Part shown: one piece after another, positions 36,676 to 45,350 of the stretch | Layout: each line of letters begins with the position of its first letter | Numbering within the stretch: the first letter of the stretch is position 1 | NCBI RefSeq assembly: GCF_900156895.1 | Contig: NZ_FTPD01000014.1 | Span: 1 to 64,000, forward strand | DNA length: 64,000 nucleotides | Source of the DNA: Mesorhizobium prunaredense | Lineage (GTDB): Bacteria; Pseudomonadota; Alphaproteobacteria; Rhizobiales; Rhizobiaceae | Reading direction: 5' to 3' | Made by a program: the position numbers and the translations under genes | The notes under the pieces: model-generated | What the model was told of the DNA's origin: nothing | The model's database searches: none | What the model saw: only the letters and a program-made list of their open reading frames with translations

Positions 36676-37497
36676 CTAATCACTCGGCGGCTTTCGGTCG
36701 AAATTAAGCGGACGCGCCTTCCAGCGGGTCGCGGTGCTGATGACCCATCGGCAGAACGGTCTCGGCAGGATTCTGAGCAGCTTCAGGCCCCAGCACAAGC
36801 GCCACGGGAAGGTGACTTCGAAGCCGCCGGACTTGATGCCGCGCGCCATGCGGCGCGAGGCGCGATTGACGGGCATCAGCCCGGGCATCGGCAGCAGATT
36901 CTTCTCGGTCAGCGGGGTGTCGACGAAGCCCGGGTTTATCACCTGGATGCGGACGTTCATCTTGTCGAAATCGTACTTCAGCGACTCGGCGAGGATATTG
37001 ATCGCCGCCTTGGTGCCGCCATAGGCGGCCGTGGTCGGCCAGCCGAAATAGGCGGTGACCGAACCGACCAGGACGATATGGCCGCGCGCGCGGACGCGCA
37101 TGCGCTCGATGACCGGCACGAGGCCGTTGATGATGCCGAAATAATTGACATCGAAGGACTGGCGAAATCCACGGACAGTGAGGTCTTCGCCGGCGGTCGC
37201 AATATAGCTCCCGGCATTGAACACGGCCAAGACGATCGGGCCGAGATCCTTCTCGATCGCCGCGACCGTCCTTGCCATGCGTTTTTCGTCGGTGACGTCG
37301 CAAGGATAGGCCGTGACGTGGCCCGGCATCTGCGCCGTCTCGACAACAAGCGTATCGATCGGATCGTCGTCGAGCGCCGTCACCGCGACGACATAGCCTT
37401 GCGCCGCAAGGTCCTTGGCCAGTGAACGGCCGATGCCGCTGCTGCCGCCGGTAATCCAGGCGACGCCGTGCTTCGGGTCAGCCCGATAAAGTGTCAT
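36676..37497 (-). CDS. Short-chain dehydrogenase/reductase
   Basis: 273 aa. The NAD(P)-binding motif TGGSSGIG lies at residues 17-24. NAG (in VFNAGSYI), the catalytic Ser (VGSVTAYFG) and the YxxxK pair (AYGGTKAAI) are all present, so it should be an active classical SDR. The C-terminal part RRMARGIKSGGFEVTFPWRLCWGLKLLRILPR is hydrophobic and basic and may touch the membrane. The substrate is unknown. A small hairpin (36639-36655) separates it from the downstream hydrolase gene. Confidence 0.9.
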   Translation of the reverse strand: MTLYRADPKHGVAWITGGSSGIGRSLAKDLAAQGYVVAVTALDDDPIDTLVVETAQMPGHVTAYPCDVTDEKRMARTVAAIEKDLGPIVLAVFNAGSYIATAGEDLTVRGFRQSFDVNYFGIINGLVPVIERMRVRARGHIVLVGSVTAYFGWPTTAAYGGTKAAINILAESLKYDFDKMNVRIQVINPGFVDTPLTEKNLLPMPGLMPVNRASRRMARGIKSGGFEVTFPWRLCWGLKLLRILPRPFCRWVISTATRWKARPLNFDRKPPSD

Positions 37498-37641
37498 GCT
37501 ATGCCTTGCGACTTTTTCTTAGCCTGTGCTCTAGCGGTGAAGAAATCGGATGAAAAGAGCGCTTTTCAATGGTGAGCTTCAATGATTGGCGGAACGCAAC
37601 GTCTGTTTTGGGAAATTGCAGCCCGGAAATGCCGCTGGACC

Positions 37642-37679
37642 AGGCAAATTCTTGCCTTGAAACCCAAGCTTCGGGTTTC
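37642..37679 (+). other. Two tandem hairpins in the cysK leader
   Basis: AGGCAA (37642-37647) pairs with TTGCCT (37652-37657), and GAAACCC (37659-37665) pairs with GGGTTTC (37673-37679). The second ends 32 nt before the cysK ATG. No known riboswitch class fits. Attenuation or a terminator of an upstream transcript is possible (inference). Confidence 0.6.
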
Positions 37680-37711
37680 TAGGGTTCGGCCGCAAGCATA
37701 AAGGAATCTCC

Positions 37712-38746
37712 ATGCCCCGTTCTGTGATCGAAGCGATCGGCAATACGCCTCTGATCCGCCTCAACAAAGCCTCGGAAGAAACCGGCTGCGAGATCCTGGG
37801 CAAGGCCGAATTCATGAATCCGGGCCAGTCGGTCAAGGACCGTGCCGCGCTGTTCATCATCCGCGACGCCGAGCAGCGCGGACTTTTGAGGCCGGGCGGG
37901 GTGATCGTCGAGGGGACGGCCGGCAACACCGGCATCGGATTGACGCTGGTTGCCAAGGCGCTTGGCTACCGCACCGTAATTGTCATCCCGGAGACGCAAA
38001 GCCAGGAGAAGAAGGACACGATCAGATTGCTCGGCGCCGAGCTTATCGAGGTGCCTGCCGTTCCCTACAAGAACCCCAACAATTATGTGAAACTGTCGGG
38101 CCGTCTGGCCGAGCAGATGGCCCGGTCCGAGCCGAACGGCGCGATCTGGGCCAATCAGTTCGACAACGTCGCCAACCGTGATGGCCATACCCGCACCACG
38201 GCGGAAGAAATCTGGGCCCAGACCGGCGGCAAGGTCGACGGTTTCGTCTCGGCGGTCGGCTCCGGCGGAACACTGGCCGGGGTCGCCTTCGGGCTCAAGG
38301 CCAGGAGCAAGGATGTCAAGATCGCGCTCGCCGATCCGCTCGGTGCGGCGCTCTACAGTTTTTACACCAGCGGTGAGCTGAAATCCGAAGGCAGCTCGAT
38401 CACCGAAGGCATCGGGCAGGGGCGGGTCACCGCCAATCTGGAAGGGTTCACGCCGGATTTCTCCTTCCAGATTCCGGACGAGGACGCGCTGCCTATCGTC
38501 TTCGACCTGATCCAGGAGGAAGGCCTGTGCGTCGGCGGCTCGACCGGCATCAACATTGCCGGCGCGATCCGGCTGGCACGCGAGATGGGTCCCGGCCACA
38601 CTATCGTGACTGTGCTTTGCGACTACGGCACGCGCTATCAGTCGAAATTGTTCAACCCGGAGTTCCTGCGTCAAAAGCAGCTGCCGGTGCCGGGCTGGAT
38701 GGAACAGCGGAGCACAATCTCGGTGCCGTTCGAAAAGGTTGCATGA
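37712..38746 (+). CDS. cysK: Cysteine synthase (O-acetylserine sulfhydrylase)
   Basis: 344 aa. It has IGNTPLIRLNKAS, the PLP lysine Lys42 in NPGQSVKDRAA, EGTAGNTGIGL for substrate binding, and VGSGGTLAG and VGGSTGINIAGA for phosphate and PLP. It makes cysteine from O-acetylserine and sulfide. It is longer than the typical ~310 aa because of an extra ~30-residue end (LFNPEFLRQKQLPVPGW). It overlaps or abuts alaX (ATGATG), which links it to amino-acid quality control. Confidence 0.93.
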   Translation: MPRSVIEAIGNTPLIRLNKASEETGCEILGKAEFMNPGQSVKDRAALFIIRDAEQRGLLRPGGVIVEGTAGNTGIGLTLVAKALGYRTVIVIPETQSQEKKDTIRLLGAELIEVPAVPYKNPNNYVKLSGRLAEQMARSEPNGAIWANQFDNVANRDGHTRTTAEEIWAQTGGKVDGFVSAVGSGGTLAGVAFGLKARSKDVKIALADPLGAALYSFYTSGELKSEGSSITEGIGQGRVTANLEGFTPDFSFQIPDEDALPIVFDLIQEEGLCVGGSTGINIAGAIRLAREMGPGHTIVTVLCDYGTRYQSKLFNPEFLRQKQLPVPGWMEQRSTISVPFEKVA

Positions 38747-39489
38747 TGGCTTACAGGACGGATGCGCTGTTTCGCGACGACGCCTATCTCAGGACGGCTG
38801 ATGCCGTGGTTGTCGCCGTCAACGACCGTGGCGGCATCATTCTGGACCGGACGATCTTCTATGCCACGTCGGGCGGGCAGCCTGGCGATACGGGCACCCT
38901 CGAACGCGCCGATGGCAGCCTGATCGCTGTTGCCGCCACCATCACTGGTGAGACCAAGGATGACATCATCCATGTGCCGCCGCCTGAGCAGGCGGTGCCT
39001 GAGGTCGGTGAGCCGGTAAAGCTTGCCCTCGATTGGCAGAGGCGGCATCTGCTGATGCGCATGCACACAGCCTGCCACTTGCTTACCGTCGTCTGCCCGT
39101 TCCCGATCACCGGCGCCTCGGTTTCCGAGGACGACAGCCGTATCGATTTTGATATTCCGGATGCCGGCTTCACCAGGGAAGACGTGACGGCCCGGCTGAT
39201 GGAATTGGTGCGGGCCGACCACCCGGTCTTTGTCAGGCTGATCACCGACGAGGAACTGGCGGCCAATCCGGGACTGGTGAAATCGAAAAATGTTCGGCCG
39301 CCCGTCGGCACGGGCAAGATCCGCCTGGTCTGCATTGGCGAGAACGCCTCGATCGACAGCCAGCCTTGCGGCGGCACCCATGTGAAGAGCACTGGAGAAG
39401 TCGGCGAGATCCATATCGGCAAGATCGAGAAGAAGGGTCGCGAGAACCGGCGCTTCCGAATACGCTTTGGACCAATGCCGCCGGCCTGA
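38746..39489 (+). CDS. alaX: AlaX-type alanyl-tRNA editing hydrolase
   Basis: 247 aa from ATG 38746 (MAYRTDALFRDDAYLRTADA). ATG 38743, overlapping the cysK stop, is the alternative. The first part has FYATSGGQPGDTG as in the AlaRS editing domain. Zinc ligands are visible as His107 and His111 (HTACH) and Cys208 and His212 (CGGTH). It removes Ser or Gly from mischarged tRNA-Ala. The link to the upstream cysK is fitting, since both handle Ser/Cys metabolism. Confidence 0.93.
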   Translation: MAYRTDALFRDDAYLRTADAVVVAVNDRGGIILDRTIFYATSGGQPGDTGTLERADGSLIAVAATITGETKDDIIHVPPPEQAVPEVGEPVKLALDWQRRHLLMRMHTACHLLTVVCPFPITGASVSEDDSRIDFDIPDAGFTREDVTARLMELVRADHPVFVRLITDEELAANPGLVKSKNVRPPVGTGKIRLVCIGENASIDSQPCGGTHVKSTGEVGEIHIGKIEKKGRENRRFRIRFGPMPPA

Positions 39490-39512
39490 TAAACAGCCGG
39501 CCTGATAAACAG
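39481..39512 (+). repeat. 16-bp perfect tandem duplication over the alaX stop
   Basis: CCGGCCTGATAAACAG occurs at 39481-39496 and again at 39497-39512. The first copy contains the alaX stop codon (TGA 39487-39489), and the second gives a spare stop downstream. It is most likely a recent slippage duplication. Confidence 0.92.
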
Positions 39513-39540
39513 ATTGTCGAAGGCGGGCAGGAGAAGAACA

Positions 39541-40392
39541 ATGGCCGAAGACAGCCCTTTCATCGTCGATGCGGACTGGTTGCAGAAGCGCCTTGGCGAG
39601 CCTGGCCTGACCATCGTCGACGCGTCCTGGTATTTGCCGGCGCAGAAGCGCGACGCGCGCGCCGAATATGACGCAGCGCACATTCCGGGCGCCCGTTTCC
39701 TGGATCAGGATGCGATCTCGGATCCTGATTCCCGACTGCCGCACACACTGCCGTCGCCGCAGCATTTCGCCCAATATGTCGGTGCCATGGGCATTTCGGC
39801 CGACGACACCATCGTTGTCTATGACGGTCCGGGCTTCTTCTCGGCGCCGCGCGCCTGGTGGATGTTCCGTGTCATGGGGGTGTTCCAGGTCTACATATTG
39901 GACGGCGGGTTCGATTGCTGGAAAGCGGTTGGACGGCCGGTGACGGCGGAGCCGACGAAGATCGCGCCTTGCGTGTTCCATGCCGACTTCGATGCCGCTC
40001 GCGTCGCCAGCCTGGCCGACATGCGCCGGATCGTCGAGACCGGAGAAAGCCAGATCGCCGACGCGCGTTCGCCTGGCCGGTTTGCCGGTACCGAGCCGGA
40101 ACCCCGCGCCGGCGTCCGCTCGGGCCATATGCCCGGCGCGCGCAATGTGCCGTTTTCGGCGCTTGCCGAGGACGGCGAGCTGCTGTCGAAAGACCGGTTG
40201 CGCAAGGTGATCGAGGACGCCGGCATCGACCTGTCAAAGCCGGTTGTCACCTCTTGCGGCTCAGGCGTTACGGCGGCGGCGATCACGTTGGCGCTCGAGA
40301 CGCTAGGCCACACCGACAACAGGCTCTACGACGGTTCATGGACCGAATGGGGTGGGCTTGGCGATACGCCCGTCGTGACGGGCAAGGACTGA
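39541..40392 (+). CDS. sseA: 3-mercaptopyruvate sulfurtransferase (two-domain rhodanese)
   Basis: 283 aa from ATG 39541 (MAEDSPFIVDADWLQKRLGE), with GCAGGAGAAGAAC upstream. The N-terminal rhodanese domain (about 8-140) is inactive, and the C-terminal domain has the active Cys239 in CGSGVTA, the loop typical of mercaptopyruvate and not thiosulfate enzymes. It moves sulfur from 3-mercaptopyruvate to thiol acceptors. It sits in the cysK-alaX-sseA-GNAT run. Confidence 0.93.
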   Translation: MAEDSPFIVDADWLQKRLGEPGLTIVDASWYLPAQKRDARAEYDAAHIPGARFLDQDAISDPDSRLPHTLPSPQHFAQYVGAMGISADDTIVVYDGPGFFSAPRAWWMFRVMGVFQVYILDGGFDCWKAVGRPVTAEPTKIAPCVFHADFDAARVASLADMRRIVETGESQIADARSPGRFAGTEPEPRAGVRSGHMPGARNVPFSALAEDGELLSKDRLRKVIEDAGIDLSKPVVTSCGSGVTAAAITLALETLGHTDNRLYDGSWTEWGGLGDTPVVTGKD

Positions 40393-40397
40393 CTGTG

Positions 40398-40961
40398 ATG
40401 GAAAACGGCGCGCTTGAAGACATCGAGGTCACGGTGACGTTTCTCGAAATGCATGCGCCGCCGGCCTATTCGCCGCCGCTGCCGTACAACCGCCAGATCG
40501 CATTGCTGAAAACCAAGGACATTCCGCTGCATTTCTACCGCTATTTGATGGATCGGGTGGGCCGCAAATGGCACTGGGTCAATGTGCTGAGGCTGAGCGA
40601 CGAGGAGCTTTCTGCCGGGATCCACCGCGAGGACCGCGACATCAGGGTGCTGTATCTCGACGGCTCGCCGGCCGGCTTTTTCGACCTGAAGCCGCATCTG
40701 CCGGGAGAAGTGGAACTTGCCTATTTCGGCATGATGGAGCACGCGACCGGGCAAGGCATCGGCCGCTGGTTCCTCGGTGCGGCGATCGACGCCGCCTGGT
40801 CGCACGGCCCAAGGCGGGTAACGGTGCAGACCTGCACGCTCGACCATCCGGCGGCATTGCCGCTCTACCAGAAGCTCGGCTTTGAACCGGTCGCGCAAAA
40901 GAAGGAGATGGTGCATCCAATGACCTTCGCCGAGCGTGCGGCCAGCGTCATGCGGCCATGA
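40398..40961 (+). CDS. GNAT-family N-acetyltransferase
   Basis: 187 aa from ATG 40398 (MENGALEDIEVTVTFLEMHA), 5 nt after sseA. The acetyl-CoA loop GMMEHATGQGIGRWFLGAAI is the GNAT motif A, and the end LDHPAALPLYQKLGFEPVAQKK is motif B. The substrate is unknown. The similar architecture of other rhizobial members suggests a small molecule or peptide target. A strong hairpin follows. Confidence 0.9.
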   Translation: MENGALEDIEVTVTFLEMHAPPAYSPPLPYNRQIALLKTKDIPLHFYRYLMDRVGRKWHWVNVLRLSDEELSAGIHREDRDIRVLYLDGSPAGFFDLKPHLPGEVELAYFGMMEHATGQGIGRWFLGAAIDAAWSHGPRRVTVQTCTLDHPAALPLYQKLGFEPVAQKKEMVHPMTFAERAASVMRP

Positions 40962-40969
40962 TTTTCTCC

Positions 40970-41002
40970 GCAAGCTGAAGCTTCATCGATGCTTCAGCTT
41001 GC
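40970..41002 (+). terminator. 12-bp hairpin after the GNAT gene
   Basis: GCAAGCTGAAGC (40970-40981) pairs perfectly with GCTTCAGCTTGC (40991-41002) across a 9-nt loop. There is no T-run after it, so it may be a processing site and not a strong terminator. It starts 8 nt after the GNAT stop. Confidence 0.7.
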
Positions 41003-41022
41003 AGGCAAACTGTTGGAGCGTT

Positions 41023-41050
41023 CGCCACGCGTTCAAGGGAACGCGTGGCG
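41023..41050 (+). other. 12-bp hairpin in the dapB-like leader
   Basis: CGCCACGCGTTC (41023-41034) pairs perfectly with GAACGCGTGGCG (41039-41050) across an AAGG loop. It ends 24 nt before the ATG of the next gene, just ahead of its GGGAGG ribosome binding site. Confidence 0.75.
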
Positions 41051-41074
41051 CTCGAAATGGCGATGGGAGGATCA

Positions 41075-41881
41075 ATGACGATTCGGGTGGTGATGGCCGG
41101 TGCGACCGGCTGGGTCGGCAAGGCACTGGTTCCGGCGATCGGGGCGCAAGGCGACATGGCGCTGGCCGCGGCCGTGTCACGCAGCGGCGCTGGGCAGGAT
41201 TCCGGCCTACTGGTCGGCCTGCCGGCAAACGGCATCATCGTTGCCGCCTCGCTGGCCGAGGCAATGGAGGTGCCGTCGGACGTGCTGGTCGACTACACCA
41301 AACCGCATGTCGTGAAGGAGCATGCGCTGCTGGCCATCGAAAAGGGACGGCACGTGGTGATCGGCACGTCGGGGCTGGGTGCGGCCGATTTTGGCGAGAT
41401 CGACGCTGCAGCCCGCGCCAATCGTGTCGGCGTCATTGCCGCCGGCAATTTTTCGATCACCGCCACGCTGATGAAGCGGTTTGCCCTGATGGCGGCGAAA
41501 TACGTGCCGGATGTCGAGGTCATCGACTATGCCAGCGCCAAGAAACCCGACGCGCCGTCCGGCACCGCGCGCGAGCTTGCCGAAGCGCTGGCAGATGTCC
41601 GCAAGGCTTCGACCGCGCGGCCGGTCTCGGAGGTCTCCGGTGTGCCGGGAACGCGCGGTGCGGCGGTTGGCACGGGCGAGGGGGTGCAGGTGCATGCGCT
41701 TCGCCTGCCTTCCTACATCCTGTCCTGCGAAGCGCTGTTCGGCCTGCCCGACGAGCGGCTGACCATCCGCCACGACGCCGGCTCGTCCGCTGCCCCTTAC
41801 GTGGCCGGGACGCTGCTCGCCATCCGGCGGGTACAGGAGATCACAGGGCTGGTGCGCGGTCTCGACGCGCTGATGGACTGA
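41075..41881 (+). CDS. DapB-like reductase (4-hydroxy-tetrahydrodipicolinate reductase family), catalytic His missing
   Basis: 268 aa from ATG 41075 (MTIRVVMAGATGWVGKALVP), with GGGAGG upstream. The nucleotide loop GATGWVGK, VIGTSGLGAADF, AGNFSITATLM and KKPDAPSGTA show the DapB fold. In DapB the last motif is preceded by an HH pair that donates a proton; here it reads IDYASAKKPDAPSGT, so both His are absent while the Lys remains. Lysine-pathway activity is therefore doubtful. It could be a paralogue acting on a related imine or keto acid. Two strong hairpins precede it. Confidence 0.82.
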   Translation: MTIRVVMAGATGWVGKALVPAIGAQGDMALAAAVSRSGAGQDSGLLVGLPANGIIVAASLAEAMEVPSDVLVDYTKPHVVKEHALLAIEKGRHVVIGTSGLGAADFGEIDAAARANRVGVIAAGNFSITATLMKRFALMAAKYVPDVEVIDYASAKKPDAPSGTARELAEALADVRKASTARPVSEVSGVPGTRGAAVGTGEGVQVHALRLPSYILSCEALFGLPDERLTIRHDAGSSAAPYVAGTLLAIRRVQEITGLVRGLDALMD

Positions 41882-41958
41882 TCCGAATTGGCAGGAATCG
41901 GGTGGGAGGCGCTGGCGCAGCGACGTAATTTCCGGTCGACGACATCGGAGATTTCACC

Positions 41959-42426
41959 ATGACCATCCAGTTCAAGGCCTTGCCCACGGAAGCTGTCAGA
42001 GCCTTGCAGCGCGGCGGGCCGGACGCCTATGGCCTGATACCAGAGCGGAAAATATCCGACGGTGACGGCGTGCCTTGCCGTCACTGCCTGAAGAACGTTG
42101 CCGCTGGAGAAGCCTACCTTGTCCTGGCTTATCGGCCATTCCCGGAATTGCAGCCTTATGCCGAGACCGGTCCGATCTTCCTGCATGCCGCGCCCTGCGA
42201 GCGCGCTGCCGAAGCCGAGGCGCCTCCCGAAATTCTCGAAAGCAGCGACTACATCGTGCGCGGCTACGGCAGCGACGACCGCATCGTCTACGGCAGCGGC
42301 GGCGTCATCCCAACCGGCGCTATCGCGGCGCGGGCCGAGAGTTTGTTCGAGCGCGACGACATCGCCTATGTGCATGTCCGCTCGGCACGCAACAATTGCT
42401 ATCAGTGCCGGATCGAGCGCGCGTGA
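41959..42426 (+). CDS. DUF1203 domain protein
   Basis: 155 aa. It shows the DUF1203 pattern: PCRHCLKNVAAGEAYLVLAYRPF, YAETGPIFLHAAPCE, then YVHVRSARNNCYQCRIER near the end. The two CxxC-like pairs (CRHC, CYQC) could bind a metal. The biochemical role is unknown to me. It stands alone, 77 nt after the DapB-like gene, with its own terminator-like hairpin downstream. Confidence 0.85.
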   Translation: MTIQFKALPTEAVRALQRGGPDAYGLIPERKISDGDGVPCRHCLKNVAAGEAYLVLAYRPFPELQPYAETGPIFLHAAPCERAAEAEAPPEILESSDYIVRGYGSDDRIVYGSGGVIPTGAIAARAESLFERDDIAYVHVRSARNNCYQCRIERA

Positions 42427-42535
42427 CCGGATCGGTCGCAGCTGTCGTACGCCTGTCGCAATGTCGCGTTACGGAATGATTGTCGATCGATTTGCCGACC
42501 GCGGATGAACCGGCGGGAGATCTCGATATCAGAGG

Positions 42536-42561
42536 AAGCGGGGCTTTGGCTCCGCTTTTTT
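42536..42561 (+). terminator. Terminator after the DUF1203 gene
   Basis: AAGCGG (42536-42541) pairs with CCGCTT (42552-42557) across GGCTTTGGCT, and a run of six T follows. It serves the plus-strand gene 110 nt upstream. Confidence 0.72.
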
Positions 42562-42600
42562 GCTGCCTGCATTGTCCCGCCCATTTCGTCACCCGAAGAA

Positions 42601-42629
42601 AAAGCCCGCCGGAATGACCGACGGGCTTT
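42601..42629 (-). terminator. Terminator of the double-barrel outer-membrane protein gene
   Basis: AAAGCCCG (42601-42608) pairs with CGGGCTTT (42622-42629). Read on the minus strand it ends in TTTTTCTTC. It lies 26 nt after the minus-strand stop. Confidence 0.85.
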
Positions 42630-42654
42630 GACTGTTGTCTGGACGGCTCGAAAA

Positions 42655-43956
42655 TTAGTTGAACTTGTACTTCGCACCGATGCGAACGGTGTGGAACGAA
42701 GGCGTGGAGGTGAGAGTGTCGTCCGGCAGGCCAAGATCCGACGAAAAATCCTTCTCGGAGAACTGCGAGTAGCGGTACTCGAGGCCGACGGTCACGTTGC
42801 TGGACATGGCCGTTTCCAGGCCACCACCCACCGAGAAGCCGCTGGAGTCCCAATCGAGGATGTCGCCGACGGGCGAAGACGCTTTCAGATCGAAATGCTG
42901 CCAGCTGTAACCGCCGAGCACATAGGCAAGTGTCGATTCGTTGACTTTCATGCCGACGCGGGCAAGTACATCGAAGCCGTAATCGGTATCCAGATTGATC
43001 GATCCGCCTGGAACTTCCAACTCGGAAGTCATGCCGGAGTAGCGGGCATCCACCATGACACCTGCGACCCAGCTGCCGAAATCATGGTCATAGCCGACGT
43101 TCAATTCGCCGAACACACCTTCGCCGCCGAGCCCGTTGAACTCGAGCCCGCCAAGCGGCGGAACCTCGATCTGATGCACCGACGCACCCGCGCCGGCGGC
43201 GCCGCCGACGTAGAAGCCGGTCCAGTTGTAGGCAGGCGCTTCAAAAGAGGCGACGCCGCCATTCTGGGCGCCAAAGCGATAGTTGGCCCCGACCTGGAAT
43301 GTATGCCGCGATGTGTCGAGATTGAGGGTGCCATCCGGAGCACCGAAATCGGAAAGCAGATCATCATTGGTACCGAAGCGGGTATAGCGATATTCTGTCT
43401 TGATGGTCCAGTTGCTGTTGATGGCCGTTTCAACGCCGGCTCCGACGAAGTAGCCGCTCTGGTCCCAATCCAGGTCAATACCAGCGTTGGTGTCGAGTTT
43501 GTATTTCTGCCAGGAATAGCCGCCGAGCACATAGCCCAACGTGTTCGGCGTGAACAGGTAACCAGCCCGCAGACCAGCGTCGAAACCGTAGGTCTCGCGG
43601 ACCGAAGCCTCTAGTCCAGCTACATCGAGCGTGGTTTCAATGTTGCCGATATGGGCGTCCAAGAGTCCGCCGATCAGGAAGCGCGGCGACACCATATAGT
43701 CGTACCCAACGGTCAGTTCACCGTATACGCCTTCACCACCAATGCCGTTCAACGAGAAGCCGGGAAGGAAATCGCTGCTGAGCTCGTGGACATTGGCGCC
43801 GGCGCCAACGCCAAAGCCGACATAAATGCCACTCCAGTTGAAGGCCGACGTCTCGACCACCGGCACAAGCGCGTCGGCGGCATGAGAAACCGATCCGAGC
43901 GCCAGTACGGAAACCGCGCCAAGAAGAAGAGATTTTGCGAATCGTTTGTTGATCAT
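42655..43956 (-). CDS. Outer-membrane protein with two tandem beta-barrel domains
   Basis: 433 aa. The signal peptide covers residues 1-26 (MINKRFAKSLLLGAVSVLAL, cut near SHA). Two homologous halves follow: about 38-232 (FNWSGIYVGFGVGAGANVHEL to HTFQVGANYRF) and about 243-433 (YNWTGFYVGGAAGAGASVHQI to HTVRIGAKYKFN). Each has the LGYVLGGYSWQ-type strand, a TEYRYTRF-type strand and a closing strand, typical of eight-stranded OmpA/Opa-like barrels common in rhizobia. The most likely origin is internal duplication. The role could be a structural or surface porin-like protein. Confidence 0.88.
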   Translation of the reverse strand: MINKRFAKSLLLGAVSVLALGSVSHAADALVPVVETSAFNWSGIYVGFGVGAGANVHELSSDFLPGFSLNGIGGEGVYGELTVGYDYMVSPRFLIGGLLDAHIGNIETTLDVAGLEASVRETYGFDAGLRAGYLFTPNTLGYVLGGYSWQKYKLDTNAGIDLDWDQSGYFVGAGVETAINSNWTIKTEYRYTRFGTNDDLLSDFGAPDGTLNLDTSRHTFQVGANYRFGAQNGGVASFEAPAYNWTGFYVGGAAGAGASVHQIEVPPLGGLEFNGLGGEGVFGELNVGYDHDFGSWVAGVMVDARYSGMTSELEVPGGSINLDTDYGFDVLARVGMKVNESTLAYVLGGYSWQHFDLKASSPVGDILDWDSSGFSVGGGLETAMSSNVTVGLEYRYSQFSEKDFSSDLGLPDDTLTSTPSFHTVRIGAKYKFN

Positions 43957-44156
43957 TGCCCCTGCCTTTTGAAAAACCCGTCAGCCGTCTAGCACCTGCC
44001 CATGCTGGCGGATGTAACAAAAAAGCCACAGGAAAGACACATTGCAAGCATGACGGGTAAAACCGGTCAGCCTATCGCAATTCGTGAAATTTGCTTGTGG
44101 AAAAAGCCGCCGGGGGGCGCCGGCGGCTCTGTCGGGACGGGAAATCGGCGGCGGGT

Positions 44157-45272
44157 TCAGGCGGCGAGAACGGCCTTCGGCTCGACCAACTCATAGCCGA
44201 GTGATTCGGCCACCGCGCGGTTGGTGATCTTGCCCTTGTGGACATTGAGGCCGTTGCGCAAATGATGATCGTCGACCAGCGCCTTCAGGCCCTTGTCGGC
44301 AAGCTGCAGGCCGTAATGCAGCGTCGCGTTGTTCAACGCCTGGGCCGAAGTGACCGGCACCGCGCCCGGCATGTTGGCGACGCAATAGTGAACGACGCCG
44401 TCGACCTCATAGGTCGGGTCGGCATGAGTTGTGGCGTGCGAGGTCTCGAAGCAACCGCCCTGGTCGATGGCGACATCGACCAGCACCGAGCCTTTCCTCA
44501 TTCCCGACAGCATTTCGCGCGAAACGAGTTTTGGCGCGGCGGCACCCGGGATCAGCACGGCGCCGACGACGATGTCGGCAGAAAAACATTCCTCTTCCAG
44601 CGCCTCGACCGTCGAGTAGCGGGTGTGGACGCGGCCGCCGAAGATATCGTCGAGCTGGCGCAGGCGCGGGATCGAGCGGTCGATGATGGTGACGTCGGCG
44701 CCAAGGCCGGCCGCCATCCGCGCGGCATGCAGCCCGACGACGCCGCCGCCGAGCACGGTGACCTTGCCGGGCAGCACGCCGGGCACGCCGCCGAGCAGAA
44801 CGCCGCGGCCGCCATTTGCCTTCTGCAGCGCGGTGGCGCCGGCCTGGATCGACAGGCGGCCCGCGACTTCCGACATCGGCGCAAGCAGCGGCAGGCCGCC
44901 GCGGTCGTCGGTGACCGTCTCGTAGGCGATGGCCGTCACGCCCGAGGCCAGCAGGCCCTTGGTCTGCTCCGGATCCGGAGCGAGATGGAGATAGGTGTAG
45001 AGGATCTGGCCGTCACGGAGCTGGACCCATTCGTTGGGCTGCGGCTCCTTGACCTTGACGATCATGTCGGACTTGGCAAACACGTCGGCAGCCGTCTTGG
45101 CGATGGTGGCGCCGGCGGCGCGATAGGCGTTGTCGTCGGCGCCGATGCCGGCGCCGGCGCCGGTCTCGACCAGCACTTCGTGGCCATGCGCGACATATTC
45201 GCGGACCGATCCCGGCGTCAGGCCGACGCGGTATTCGTGGTTCTTGATTTCCCGGGGGCAGCCGACGCGCAT
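44157..45272 (-). CDS. ald: Alanine dehydrogenase
   Basis: 371 aa from ATG at 45272 ([20 protein letters not shown]), with AGGAGGAGA 5-13 nt upstream. The frame extends far upstream without sense. It has [10 protein letters not shown] (substrate Lys), YTYLHLAPD (substrate His), the NAD site [22 protein letters not shown] and [13 protein letters not shown]. It catalyses alanine + NAD to pyruvate + ammonia + NADH. It is divergent from an AldR-type regulator whose likely sites lie between them. Confidence 0.97.
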   Translation of the reverse strand: MRVGCPREIKNHEYRVGLTPGSVREYVAHGHEVLVETGAGAGIGADDNAYRAAGATIAKTAADVFAKSDMIVKVKEPQPNEWVQLRDGQILYTYLHLAPDPEQTKGLLASGVTAIAYETVTDDRGGLPLLAPMSEVAGRLSIQAGATALQKANGGRGVLLGGVPGVLPGKVTVLGGGVVGLHAARMAAGLGADVTIIDRSIPRLRQLDDIFGGRVHTRYSTVEALEEECFSADIVVGAVLIPGAAAPKLVSREMLSGMRKGSVLVDVAIDQGGCFETSHATTHADPTYEVDGVVHYCVANMPGAVPVTSAQALNNATLHYGLQLADKGLKALVDDHHLRNGLNVHKGKITNRAVAESLGYELVEPKAVLAA

Positions 45273-45350
45273 TTTCTTCTCCTCCTGATCCAGCCTTTTG
45301 GGGCATGTTCGCTGTTGACAGACAGTGAACCACGAATCGTCGCGAAGGTG

